Source: JALZVT01 sp964634815 (GTDB taxonomy: Bacteria > Pseudomonadota > Gammaproteobacteria > Pseudomonadales > Azotimanducaceae). Taken from it: a stretch of DNA of 64,000 nucleotides. Position 1 is the first letter of the stretch. Every line of letters starts with the position of its first letter. The DNA lies in assembly GCA_964634815.1 (NCBI GenBank), contig CAZWMD010000012.1, positions 1-64,000 on the forward strand. The letters are read 5' to 3'. The notes below the pieces were generated by a model. That model worked only from the letters and a program-made list of their open reading frames with translations. It did no database searches and was not told the origin of the DNA. Below are positions 35,696 through 43,755 of this stretch, piece by piece. A program made the position numbers and the translations under genes.

Positions 35696-37029
35696 CCGTA
35701 TACCAGTGTCGCTAAACCCAGAAACAAGAAGAATCCAGCCACATCAGTAATTGTTGTCAGAATGACGCCACCAGCGATAGCAGGATCGATATTTACGCGT
35801 TCGAGTATTCCTGGCAGTAGTGCGCCTGCCAGCGCTGCGATAAGCATGTTGGCGATTACGGCGGTGGCGATAACCAGTCCAAGTCTCAGGTCTTGAAAGG
35901 CTATGGCGGCAGCTATCGCCACTACGGTTGCCCATAGCAGGCCGTTAAGCAGGGCCACCAGTAATTCTCTGTTTAGCAGCCACATCAAATTGGCTCGACC
36001 TATCTGTTCAAGAGCGAGCCCTCTAATCACGAGCGTAAGTGTTTGAGTACCTGCGATGCCGCCCATGCTTGCCACTATCGGCATGAGTACGGCGAGTGCC
36101 ACGACCTTTGCGATGGTCTCTTCGAATAGATTGATCACTGCTGCTGCCATAAACGCAGTGATGAGATTGATACCCAACCAGACCGCCCGTCGTTGGCTGG
36201 AGCGCCAGATGGGCGCAAAGGTGTCTTCGTCAGTGTCGAGGCCTGCCCGCGCCAGGACTGCCTCGTCAGCATCTTCGATGATCACGTCCACAACATCATC
36301 AACCGTGATCCGGCCCAGCAATCGGCCTTCGTCATCGATTACGGGGGCAGAGACCAGGTCGTTCTCTGCGAACGATTTGGCGACATCTGTATCCTCGGCG
36401 TCGACATGAATCGGCTCCAGTTCAGTGTCCATGACTTCCCTAACGGTAACCGTTGGGTCAGAAGTCAGTAGCTTGGTCAGGGGTAAAACACCAACCAGCT
36501 GGTCGCGGCTGTTGACCACAATCAGAGAGTCAGTGGTCTGCGGCAGGTCATGCAGACGCCTGAGATAGCGCAGGACCAGCTCTAGAGAATGGCGCGGACG
36601 GACCGTAATAGTATCGGTGTTCATCAAACCGCCGGCGCTGTCTTCCGGATAGGACAGTACGGCTTCAAACCGATCACGGTCGGCGCTGTCCATGGCGCTC
36701 AATAATTGCTGGCTGATTGCTTCGGGCAGTTGCTGAAGCAGGTCTGCAAAATCGTCGGTATCCAGTTCATCAGCGGCGTGAAGCAGCTGTTCTGTGTCCA
36801 TGGAATTTAGAAAGTCGCCGCGTACATCCTCATGCAGGTGCTGCAAAATCTGGTTAGCGATTTCCTCGTCCAGCAGCTCCCAGGCCAGACGACGCGGTTT
36901 TGGGGGCATAGACTCGAGAAGGTTCGCAAGCTCTGGGGCTCGCATTGATCGCAATAGCAACTTTGTGTCATCGATCGACCCTTCATCAAGCGCGTGGATG
37001 ACAACGCTGAGTTGATCCTGGAACTGCAT
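35692..37029 (-). CDS. mgtE: Magnesium transporter MgtE
   Basis: A 445-residue Mg2+ channel/transporter. The order is an N-terminal helical MgtE_N domain (about 20-125), two CBS domains (about 130-250, PEDSAGGLMNTDTITV at the start of the first) that sense magnesium, and a C-terminal five-helix pore domain with the signature GGIAGTQTLTLVIRG. A complete, standard member. The spacer to the HPr-like gene upstream is 88 bp. Confidence 0.96.
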   Translation of the reverse strand: MQFQDQLSVVIHALDEGSIDDTKLLLRSMRAPELANLLESMPPKPRRLAWELLDEEIANQILQHLHEDVRGDFLNSMDTEQLLHAADELDTDDFADLLQQLPEAISQQLLSAMDSADRDRFEAVLSYPEDSAGGLMNTDTITVRPRHSLELVLRYLRRLHDLPQTTDSLIVVNSRDQLVGVLPLTKLLTSDPTVTVREVMDTELEPIHVDAEDTDVAKSFAENDLVSAPVIDDEGRLLGRITVDDVVDVIIEDADEAVLARAGLDTDEDTFAPIWRSSQRRAVWLGINLITAFMAAAVINLFEETIAKVVALAVLMPIVASMGGIAGTQTLTLVIRGLALEQIGRANLMWLLNRELLVALLNGLLWATVVAIAAAIAFQDLRLGLVIATAVIANMLIAALAGALLPGILERVNIDPAIAGGVILTTITDVAGFFLFLGLATLVYG

Positions 37030-37117
37030 CTGTCTACACCGTTTCTAGAGCACTACGCCGATCAGGCGAACACCTAATGTGTTGCTCTGCGTTAATGTAT
37101 CGCAATTCTACGCTTAG

Positions 37118-37426
37118 CTAGCTGCCCTCGCCGAACTTATCTGCAATGAGTTCGTCGATCGCATCAAGCGCGGCTCCGGCGTCGTCGCCCTCGGCGCGCA
37201 GTCGGATCTGGGTGCCTTTGCTTGCTGCCAGTAACATGACTCCCATAATAGATTTGCCATCAACCCAATCAGGCTCAAGGTTTGAATCCTGTGCCCCAGA
37301 GGTTTGCTTAGCGGCGATGCTCAGCGAAATATTTGCGTCAAAGGTTTGTGCCCGTTCAACAAACTTTGCTGCTGCCCGTGCGTGGAGCCCTAAAGCGTTG
37401 ACAATGACCAGATCGCGAGTGGGCAT
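37118..37426 (-). CDS. ptsO: HPr-like phosphocarrier of the nitrogen PTS
   Basis: A 102-residue phosphocarrier that passes phosphate from PtsP to PtsN. The active-site His is H15 in ALGLHARAAAKF, and DGKSIMGVMLLAASKGT is the second conserved block. The protein is about 12 residues longer than usual: an insertion at about 40-52 (KQTSGAQDSNLEP) lies just before the second block. I chose the ATG at 37426, 13 bp after the rapZ stop; the longer frame overlaps rapZ. E. coli has the same order with npr. Confidence 0.93.
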   Translation of the reverse strand: MPTRDLVIVNALGLHARAAAKFVERAQTFDANISLSIAAKQTSGAQDSNLEPDWVDGKSIMGVMLLAASKGTQIRLRAEGDDAGAALDAIDELIADKFGEGS

Positions 37427-37439
37427 GTTGCAGGCCGCC

Positions 37440-38408
37440 TCAGGTCTCACCGTGCTCGCCTGCTGCTGCAGGTGCGCGTGGCGTGGAGTTACCCCCCGAT
37501 TGTGCTTTATCGGATGTGTCCCCATGGGAATGGGTGCTGTTAGAGGTAGCGTAAAGCTGTGGCTGTTCGCGATGGCGCACCAGAACATTAGGGATTTGCC
37601 TGGCGAAAAAGGTGCCAAGTCGTTCGGCCATGTAAACGGAACGATGTTGGCCGCCAGTGCAGCCGATAGCAATGGTCAGGTAAACGCGGTTTGACTCTTC
37701 AAAACGAGGCAGCCAGTTACCAACAAACTTCTGGATATCCTCGAACATTGCTCCCACTTCTTTTTTTAACGACAGATAATCACGCACCGGGTCATCCATG
37801 CCGTTAAGGGGCCGCAGTTCCTCAACCCAGTGTGGGTTGGGAAGGCAGCGAATATCGAATACAAAGTCTGCATCAACAGGTACGCCGTACTTAAAGCCAA
37901 AGCTTCTGAACAGCAGAGCGAGTCCTGTGGTTTGTTTTTCGACAATCCGCGTCTTTATTAGCTCGCGCAAAGACTGGCTGTCCATCTGTGTAGTGTCGAT
38001 GATCAGGTCAGCCATATCAGACACGCCTTCAAGCATCTCGCGCTCGATTTCGATGGCTTGTCGAAGATCAGTAGAGACATTGGTAAGGGGATGTCTTCGG
38101 CGAGTTTCGCTAAAGCGCTTTACCAGGGTTGTGTTGCTGGCATCAAGGAACAGTACCTGGCAGTCGAGATCCATACGATCCAGCGACAAGAGAATCTCAG
38201 GGAAGCGTTCGAGGTCGGTTGCGCGGGCATCTATGCAGACTGCGAGGTGCGCAGTAGGGAGGATGGTGTTGCGCATCGCGTTATGAACCAGAGACTGCAA
38301 CAGTCCTACCGGGAAGTTATCTATGCAGTTATAGCCCTCATCCTCCAGCGCATTCAGTGCCGTACTTTTGCCAGAGCCTGAATGTCCGCTGATGATGATG
38401 AGTTTCAT
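37440..38408 (-). CDS. rapZ: RNase adapter protein RapZ
   Basis: A 322-residue nucleotide-binding protein that in E. coli senses glucosamine-6-phosphate and delivers the sRNA GlmZ to RNase E. Walker A is GHSGSGKST (8-16). The C-terminal half contains the conserved FGFKYGVPVDADFVFD and IGCTGGQHRSVY. After the conserved core there is an extra tail of about 34 residues, rich in Ser, Thr, Gly and Ala. It lies between ptsN and the HPr gene as in E. coli. Confidence 0.96.
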   Translation of the reverse strand: MKLIIISGHSGSGKSTALNALEDEGYNCIDNFPVGLLQSLVHNAMRNTILPTAHLAVCIDARATDLERFPEILLSLDRMDLDCQVLFLDASNTTLVKRFSETRRRHPLTNVSTDLRQAIEIEREMLEGVSDMADLIIDTTQMDSQSLRELIKTRIVEKQTTGLALLFRSFGFKYGVPVDADFVFDIRCLPNPHWVEELRPLNGMDDPVRDYLSLKKEVGAMFEDIQKFVGNWLPRFEESNRVYLTIAIGCTGGQHRSVYMAERLGTFFARQIPNVLVRHREQPQLYATSNSTHSHGDTSDKAQSGGNSTPRAPAAAGEHGET

Positions 38409-38439
38409 GAGTTTTATCTTGTAATTGTGGCTATCTGCG

Positions 38440-39018
38440 CTACGTGTCGGTTACTTTGTTGGGGATCCCGACCATCGTCTCAAACAAGGTTGAGTGATCT
38501 CGGGCTTCTCGCAAGGCAACACGGTTTGTCTCTTCGATCAATATCGAGGCGAGTTGGGACAGAATTTTCAAGTGTTCGTCGTTGGCGCTTTCCGGTACCA
38601 CCAGGATGAACAGAATGTCGACGCAGCCCTTGAAGGGGCCATCGTCGGGTGCGTTGTAGTCCACCGGTTCTGCCAGAGTCAGTAACACCCCCACGGGGGC
38701 GTCGCATTGCGCCAGACGGCAATGCGGGATCGCAACACCGTCGCCAAGCGCGGTAGAGCCAAGGCGCTCACGAGCAAGCAAGGCATCGAGCACTGATCTG
38801 GCGTTTAGATCGTTGCTGCCGGCCAATATTTCGCTGCCGTGCTCCAGGGCGCGTTTGCGGGAACTGGCTGAGACCTGCGCTCTTGTCCGATCGATACTCA
38901 GCAGTTGCCGCAACAGCGGAAGTTCCTTTGCCAGAGCCTCCTCGGAAGAGGAGTTCAGGTTGTTCACGGTCTCTTTCCCGGATTTTGGGGAGGAGACCAT
39001 TGATCTCGGTTGTGACAT
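38440..39018 (-). CDS. ptsN: Nitrogen-PTS EIIA (PtsN)
   Basis: A 192-residue EIIA-Ntr. The phosphorylated His is H99 in VAIPHCRL, after RERLGSTALGDG; the C-terminal half shows VDILFILVVPE. In other gammaproteobacteria it regulates potassium uptake and sigma54-linked functions. The N-terminus is about 30 residues longer than E. coli PtsN; a second ATG at 39000 is possible. It lies in the rpoN-hpf-ptsN-rapZ-ptsO order. Confidence 0.95.
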   Translation of the reverse strand: MSQPRSMVSSPKSGKETVNNLNSSSEEALAKELPLLRQLLSIDRTRAQVSASSRKRALEHGSEILAGSNDLNARSVLDALLARERLGSTALGDGVAIPHCRLAQCDAPVGVLLTLAEPVDYNAPDDGPFKGCVDILFILVVPESANDEHLKILSQLASILIEETNRVALREARDHSTLFETMVGIPNKVTDT

Positions 39019-39053
39019 TCGCTGTACTGCTTGTGAGCCCGTTTGGACGCGGA

Positions 39054-39377
39054 TTATTCCTCTGGTAGCGGTTGATGTCGATCCATTGGTTTAAAACTGG
39101 CCTGTTTTTCTTTGTGCTTCACCACCTGGCGGTCCAGTTTGTGGGCCAGAGAGTCGATGGCGGCGTAGAGATTTTCTGAATCGGCGTCAGCAAAAATCTC
39201 AGCGCCGGTCGTGTGCAGAGTGGCTTCTGCTTTTTGAACGAGTTTGTCGACAGACAAAACGACGTGGACGTTGGTGATGTGATCGTCGTGGCGCTCGACT
39301 CGATTGAGCTTTTCCGTAACGTAATTACGCAGTGAGCTCGTGACGTCGATATGATGGCCAGTGATGTTTAGCTGCAT
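39054..39377 (-). CDS. hpf: Ribosome hibernation promoting factor (short HPF)
   Basis: A 107-residue member of the short HPF/YfiA group that dimerises 70S ribosomes into inactive 100S particles in stationary phase. The family pattern is MQLNITGHHIDVTSSLRNYV, followed by basic ribosome-contact residues. No long C-terminal dimerisation domain is present. It is located just after rpoN, as in E. coli. Confidence 0.95.
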   Translation of the reverse strand: MQLNITGHHIDVTSSLRNYVTEKLNRVERHDDHITNVHVVLSVDKLVQKAEATLHTTGAEIFADADSENLYAAIDSLAHKLDRQVVKHKEKQASFKPMDRHQPLPEE

Positions 39378-39390
39378 AGATGCTCCTTAA

Positions 39391-39418
39391 CGGGTTTATC
39401 GGGACGGGTTTATCGGGA
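39391..39418. repeat. 14-bp tandem repeat upstream of hpf
   Basis: Two perfect copies of CGGGTTTATCGGGA and the start of a third (to 39424), 14 bp before the hpf ATG. On the mRNA strand it would lie in the 5' leader of hpf. No known operator matches it. Confidence 0.8.
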
Positions 39419-39516
39419 CGGGTTGTAGCAGCGCGCGTTGAGCTGCCGACAAAGACTGAGCTTGGGCCACCTAACAACCACTTTCGATCAATCTGATGAA
39501 GATCTGCTGTGGCCGG

Positions 39517-39616
39517 NNNNNNNNNNNNNNNNNNNNNNNNNNNNNNNNNNNNNNNNNNNNNNNNNNNNNNNNNNNNNNNNNNNNNNNNNNNNNNNNNNNN
39601 NNNNNNNNNNNNNNNN
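39517..39616. other. Assembly gap, 100 N
   Basis: Exactly 100 undetermined bases flanked by identical 55-nt copies (39462-39516 and 39617-39671). The long perfect match at both edges indicates that two contigs overlap here and no sequence is missing. Confidence 0.95.
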
Positions 39617-39685
39617 TTGGGCCACCTAACAACCACTTTCGATCAATCTGATGAAGATCTGCTGTGGCCGGTGAGATGCGCACTT

Positions 39686-41200
39686 CTATACGAGCCTCTT
39701 GCGCTCGTTGGAGGGGGGAATTGCCAGAGATTCTCGATATTTGGCCACTGTGCGCCGCGCTACCTTGATGTTCTGATCGTTGAGTATTGCTGCGATCTTG
39801 CTATCACTCAATGGTTTTTTCGGATTTTCATCCGCAGTGAGCTTTTTGATCAACGCACGAATTGCCGTGCTTGACACTTCGCCGCCGCTGCCGGTACTCA
39901 CATGGCTAGAGAAAAAGTACTTTAGTTCAAAAATCCCGCGCGGCGTATGCATGTATTTGTTAGTAGTAACTCGCGAGATTGTAGATTCATGCATTTCCAC
40001 CGCCTCGGCGATGTCGTGCAGCACGAGTGGCTTCATCGCTTCTTCGCCGTAGTCCAGGAAGGCTCTTTGATGTTCTACGATCTGGGTTGCGACCTTAAGC
40101 AGCGTATCGTTCCTGCTCAGCAAGCTTTTCAGGAACCACCTGGCCTCTTGCAGGTTGTCGCGCAGATATTGATTATCTGAGCTTGAATCTGCTCGTTTTA
40201 TCATCCCGGCGTAGGTCTGGTTGATGCGTACTTTGGGGATGGACTCGCCGTTAAGCGTCACCTGCCAAACACCGGCAACCTTGCGAACCTGCACGTCGGG
40301 CACCACGTAGGCCGCCGCACCACCGCCAATGCTACTGCCTGGTCTTGGGTTTAGCGATTGGATCAAACTAACGACCTGGGAAAGCTCAGCATCTCCCAGG
40401 CGGGTTTTGCGACGCAGGTTTGCGAAATCCTTGGCACCCAGGATGTCGAGATGCTCAGTAACAAGGGCCAATGCTTCTTTACGCCATGCCAGGTTTTCTG
40501 GAAGCGCGCGTAACTGGATCGCAAGACAGTCTGCCAGGTCTCGGGCTGCAACGCCCAGAGGATCAAAATGCTGAAGGCGGTGAAGCACCGCCTCGACTTC
40601 GTCGAGCTCAATATCGAGCAAGGGGTCAAAGCCGGAACAGATATCTTCCAGGCTCATCATCAGAAGCCCATCCGGATGTATCGCGTCGATGATTGCCAAC
40701 GCGATGACCTGATCGCGATCGGACATGGGAGTCAGGTTTAGCTGCCACAGCAGGTGGTCTGTTAGCGTGGTGTCGGCACTGTTGCGTGCCTCAAAATCGA
40801 TTGTGGATTCTCCGGCACCAGGTGAGGTGTTGGCAGCGGGCAGATCATCCCAGGTGCTGTCTACCGGGATATCATCGGGGATATCCCCGTCGTAGTCGGT
40901 CACACCGGCGATGTCTTCGAATTCGTTCAGTTCGCCGGTCATTTCTGCACTCGGTGCGTCTTCAAGGCCGGTGAGATCCAGGCTGTCAGTCAATTCTTCG
41001 GCCAGTGTGGTTTCGGCATCCGCGTCAACCGGGCTTTCTTCGAATTCTTCCTCAAGCTCGAGCAGTGGGTTGCTTTCCAGCGTTTGCTGAATTTCCTGTT
41101 GCAGTTCCATGGTCGACAGCTGCAGCAGGCGGATTGCCTGTTGGAGCTGGGGTGTCATGGTCAATGACTGACCAATTTTTAACTGCAAAGACTGCTTCAT
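39686..41200 (-). CDS. rpoN: RNA polymerase sigma-54 factor
   Basis: A 504-residue sigma54. Region I is the Gln/Leu-rich N-terminus (LQLKIGQSLTMTPQLQQAI) that contacts activators. An acidic region II spans about 50-140, followed by the core-binding region. The C-terminal RpoN box ARRTVAKYRE (about 481-490) recognises the -24 promoter element. Complete. It lies downstream of lptB (29 bp), in the conserved lpt-rpoN order. Confidence 0.98.
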   Translation of the reverse strand: MKQSLQLKIGQSLTMTPQLQQAIRLLQLSTMELQQEIQQTLESNPLLELEEEFEESPVDADAETTLAEELTDSLDLTGLEDAPSAEMTGELNEFEDIAGVTDYDGDIPDDIPVDSTWDDLPAANTSPGAGESTIDFEARNSADTTLTDHLLWQLNLTPMSDRDQVIALAIIDAIHPDGLLMMSLEDICSGFDPLLDIELDEVEAVLHRLQHFDPLGVAARDLADCLAIQLRALPENLAWRKEALALVTEHLDILGAKDFANLRRKTRLGDAELSQVVSLIQSLNPRPGSSIGGGAAAYVVPDVQVRKVAGVWQVTLNGESIPKVRINQTYAGMIKRADSSSDNQYLRDNLQEARWFLKSLLSRNDTLLKVATQIVEHQRAFLDYGEEAMKPLVLHDIAEAVEMHESTISRVTTNKYMHTPRGIFELKYFFSSHVSTGSGGEVSSTAIRALIKKLTADENPKKPLSDSKIAAILNDQNIKVARRTVAKYRESLAIPPSNERKRLV

Positions 41201-41229
41201 GTCGAAGTCAGTTTAGCTTCAGTAGTGGG

Positions 41230-41988
41230 TTAAAGCTCGAATTGATCGCCCAGATAGACATTGCGTACGGTCTCATTCTGGAGGATTGTCTTGGCATCTC
41301 CCGCTTCGATAATCTGCCCTTGCACCACGATGTAGGCCCTGTCACAGATATCGAGGGTATCGCGCACATTGTGATCGGTTATCAGAACGCCAATTCCGCG
41401 ACCGGAGAGATCGCGTATTTGTGACTTAATATCGGCCACAGATATCGGATCGACGCCCGCAAAAGGTTCATCCAGCAACATGAAGCCCGGATCCGAGGCG
41501 AGTGCCCGAGCGATTTCCAGGCGCCGACGCTCACCGCCGGACAGGCGTTCACCGCGCTGTGTGCGAATTGGGGTCAAGCCAAATTCGTCAAGCAACTGGT
41601 CTTCGCGTTCTCGCTTCTGCGCACCAGACAGGTGCTTTTGCAGCTCCAAAATAGCCCGCAGGTTTTGTTCTACCGTGAGTCTGCGGAACACGCTGGCTTC
41701 CTGGGGCAGGTAGCCGATACCCGCCCTGGCGCGACCGTGCATGGGCAGTTCGGTGAGATCCCGATCATCCAGAGTGATGGTCCCGGCGTCAGCCCGAATC
41801 AGGCCGACAATCATGTAGAACGAGGTTGTTTTGCCCGCGCCGTTGGGGCCCAGCAGACCAATGATTTCACCGCTACCGACGGCCAGGCTCAGATCTGCCA
41901 CAGCCTGATGCTGGCCATAGCTCTTTTGCAGGTTATTGGCCTTCAGGATCTGGCGTTCCTGAACGTCTTTCAGATTATTGTTGGACAA
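41230..41988 (-). CDS. lptB: LPS export ATPase LptB
   Basis: A 252-residue cytoplasmic ATPase that powers extraction of LPS from the inner membrane with LptFGC. Walker A is GPNGAGKTT (47-55), the signature LSGGERRRLE, and Walker B FMLLDEPFAGVDP. Its start overlaps the lptA end by 14 nt. About 10 extra residues precede the usual N-terminus. Confidence 0.97.
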   Translation of the reverse strand: MSNNNLKDVQERQILKANNLQKSYGQHQAVADLSLAVGSGEIIGLLGPNGAGKTTSFYMIVGLIRADAGTITLDDRDLTELPMHGRARAGIGYLPQEASVFRRLTVEQNLRAILELQKHLSGAQKREREDQLLDEFGLTPIRTQRGERLSGGERRRLEIARALASDPGFMLLDEPFAGVDPISVADIKSQIRDLSGRGIGVLITDHNVRDTLDICDRAYIVVQGQIIEAGDAKTILQNETVRNVYLGDQFEL

Positions 41989-42505
41989 TATCGGAGGATC
42001 TCTTCGGTTGCAGGGTCATTTTAATGCGTTCCGGCTCCGTACTCGCGGCATCAACTCGACCGGCACGGATGTCGTATTCAATGAGTTCACCGCGAAAGTC
42101 ATTCCCCTCCTGGGTGAGATGGGCATCGCCCTCAAGGTCTACCTTCTCGTCGCGGGTGTGATAGACGATCTTGCGCGCATCTGCCTGCATGTTTTCCTGA
42201 TCGGATTTGAGTTTTTGGCTGTAGTAGGCGGGGGAGCCGTTAGCGATCAGGCGCACTACCTTATCGTCCTCAAACTCGATGGTGACCATTTCAGCGTTGA
42301 TTTTCAGTGACCCCTGATTGACCTGCACATCGCCTTTGTAGGTGGCTCTGGACGCCTTTTCCTCATAGACCAGCTCATCGGAGCGAATCTGAATGGGCTG
42401 GTCTGCATCGTCTGTGAGGGCCCACACGGCAGGCGTTGCAAAGGCTGTCAGCGTGGCCAGCAGCAGCCTCTGCAGGGGCTTATTTGAATTGGAAAGGTAG
42501 AACAA
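41975..42505 (-). CDS. lptA: LPS periplasmic bridge protein LptA
   Basis: A periplasmic beta-jellyroll protein that carries LPS between LptC and LptD. The OstA core begins at DQPIQIRSDELVYEEKASRA and includes TYKGDVQVNQGSLKI. A signal peptide (LLLATLTAFATPAVWA) precedes it. No ATG lies between the lptC stop and that peptide. I propose the TTG at 42505, inside the end of lptC, giving about 176 residues (E. coli 185). An ATG at 42637 would add 44 atypical residues and deep overlap. Confidence 0.88.
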   Translation of the reverse strand: MFYLSNSNKPLQRLLLATLTAFATPAVWALTDDADQPIQIRSDELVYEEKASRATYKGDVQVNQGSLKINAEMVTIEFEDDKVVRLIANGSPAYYSQKLKSDQENMQADARKIVYHTRDEKVDLEGDAHLTQEGNDFRGELIEYDIRAGRVDAASTEPERIKMTLQPKRSSDIVQQ

Positions 42506-43205
42506 TTGTTTGTACCTGAGTTGTTTCGCCGGTGAGGTGCAGAACACCAGTTTGCAGGTTGCCGCGCAGCGTCTCGGCTTTGGTTCGTCCGGTATGCGTA
42601 TCGATGGTAACACTCTCGTCTGTTTCGACGTATTCACGATCGGGATACAGATAGAGCGCCCTGGTTTTCATTGACAAGTATCGTGGAGGTTCCTGGGTTT
42701 GGCTGAGCTCGACGTTCTGGCGAAGAAATACCACTTCTTCTATGACACCGTCACTCCCAGGTCGTTTCCGAACGTAGCCAAAGTCGGACGTGGCGCGCCA
42801 CGGGGTACTGCCAGGCCTGTTGCTGTCAAACGCCGGGTTATCACCGGCAGTTTCGTTTTTGGTGGTCGGCTCCAACAACAAATCCGGTTGTTCCAGGCGA
42901 GTGAGTTCGGAGTTGTTGAAGTGTTTTATAACACTGGCTTGCAGCATGTATTTTCGGGCTCCGCTGGCTCGAAACTGATGAATCACTGCATCGTTCACGT
43001 ATAAATCAGGCTCGTCGCGCAACTCTTCAGGCAGGTCTTGGCCCAAAGCCTGGTCTTCATTTTGGTCGCGCAGCCAGAGCAGGCCGGCGGCTAAAAGAAC
43101 GCTGATCAGAACAATCATCCACCAGAAATTTGCTCTGAAATTTGCCTTGGATGTACCAGCGCTTTCAGGAACCGGCGTTGAGCTGAGCGCGAGTGCAGGC
43201 CTCAC
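42480..43205 (-). CDS. lptC: LPS export protein LptC
   Basis: A 241-residue bitopic inner-membrane protein. A single membrane segment (about 30-46, MIVLISVLLAAGLLWL) is followed by the periplasmic jellyroll that receives LPS from LptFG and hands it to LptA (YVNDAVIHQFRASGARKYML, then ETDESVTIDTHTGRTKA). Its start overlaps the kdsC stop by four bases. Longer than the E. coli protein, mainly by a loop around residues 110-150. Confidence 0.93.
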   Translation of the reverse strand: MRPALALSSTPVPESAGTSKANFRANFWWMIVLISVLLAAGLLWLRDQNEDQALGQDLPEELRDEPDLYVNDAVIHQFRASGARKYMLQASVIKHFNNSELTRLEQPDLLLEPTTKNETAGDNPAFDSNRPGSTPWRATSDFGYVRKRPGSDGVIEEVVFLRQNVELSQTQEPPRYLSMKTRALYLYPDREYVETDESVTIDTHTGRTKAETLRGNLQTGVLHLTGETTQVQTIVLPFQFK

Positions 43206-43720
43206 GAGGATGCGTTGGCGCGTGCTTGCATGATGAGTTCTGCCAATTCTCGAACCGCGCCTTTGCCGCCGGGCAGGCCAGCGGTATGGTCGGCAGCAGC
43301 GCGTACCGCAGGATGGGCGTCGGCGACAGCCAGACCTAGCCCTACCTGCTCGAACAAGGCGATATCAGGCACGTCATCACCGATATGGGCCATATCGGTA
43401 AGCGCGATACCAGTTTTTTTCTGCAGATCCTGCAGGGCTGGCAGTTTGTTTTCGTAGCCCTCATAGAGGTGTTGTATGCCGAGTTCTGCAGACCGGCGCT
43501 TGACCATAGGCGAGGTGCGCCCGCTGATGATAGCGATCACGACACCACTGGCCTGCAACCGCTTGATGGCTGAGCCGTCTTGGGTATAAAACGCTTTCAG
43601 CTCATCGCCGTTTGAGCTGTACAGCAGACGCCCATCGGTGAGGACCCCGTCGACATCGAGACATAACAGCCTGATGCGTGACAGCGCTCCGGTTAAGGAA
43701 TTGCCAGTGTCTTGGGGCAT
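43202..43720 (-). CDS. kdsC: Kdo-8-phosphate phosphatase KdsC
   Basis: A 172-residue HAD-family phosphatase that releases Kdo from Kdo-8-P for LPS core synthesis. The catalytic DxD is in LCLDVDGVLTDGRL (about 16-29), followed by ISGRTSPMVKRR and the GDDVPD metal site. It is short and capless, as KdsC tetramers are. The arabinose-5-phosphate isomerase gene kdsD, which precedes kdsC in E. coli, is absent here. Confidence 0.96.
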   Translation of the reverse strand: MPQDTGNSLTGALSRIRLLCLDVDGVLTDGRLLYSSNGDELKAFYTQDGSAIKRLQASGVVIAIISGRTSPMVKRRSAELGIQHLYEGYENKLPALQDLQKKTGIALTDMAHIGDDVPDIALFEQVGLGLAVADAHPAVRAAADHTAGLPGGKGAVRELAELIMQARANASS

Positions 43721-43755
43721 GGGCGAAGTCCTTGCACTGTTTTTCAGATCTGCGG

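Larger units (their letters stand above)
39378..39685. other. Spacer between rpoN and hpf, mostly gap and duplications
   Basis: 308 nt without a gene, of which 100 are N and 55 duplicate the other gap edge; the true spacer is probably about 153 bp. It holds a 14-bp tandem repeat next to hpf. It probably also carries the hpf promoter on the minus strand, but I cannot point to convincing hexamers. Confidence 0.7.
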
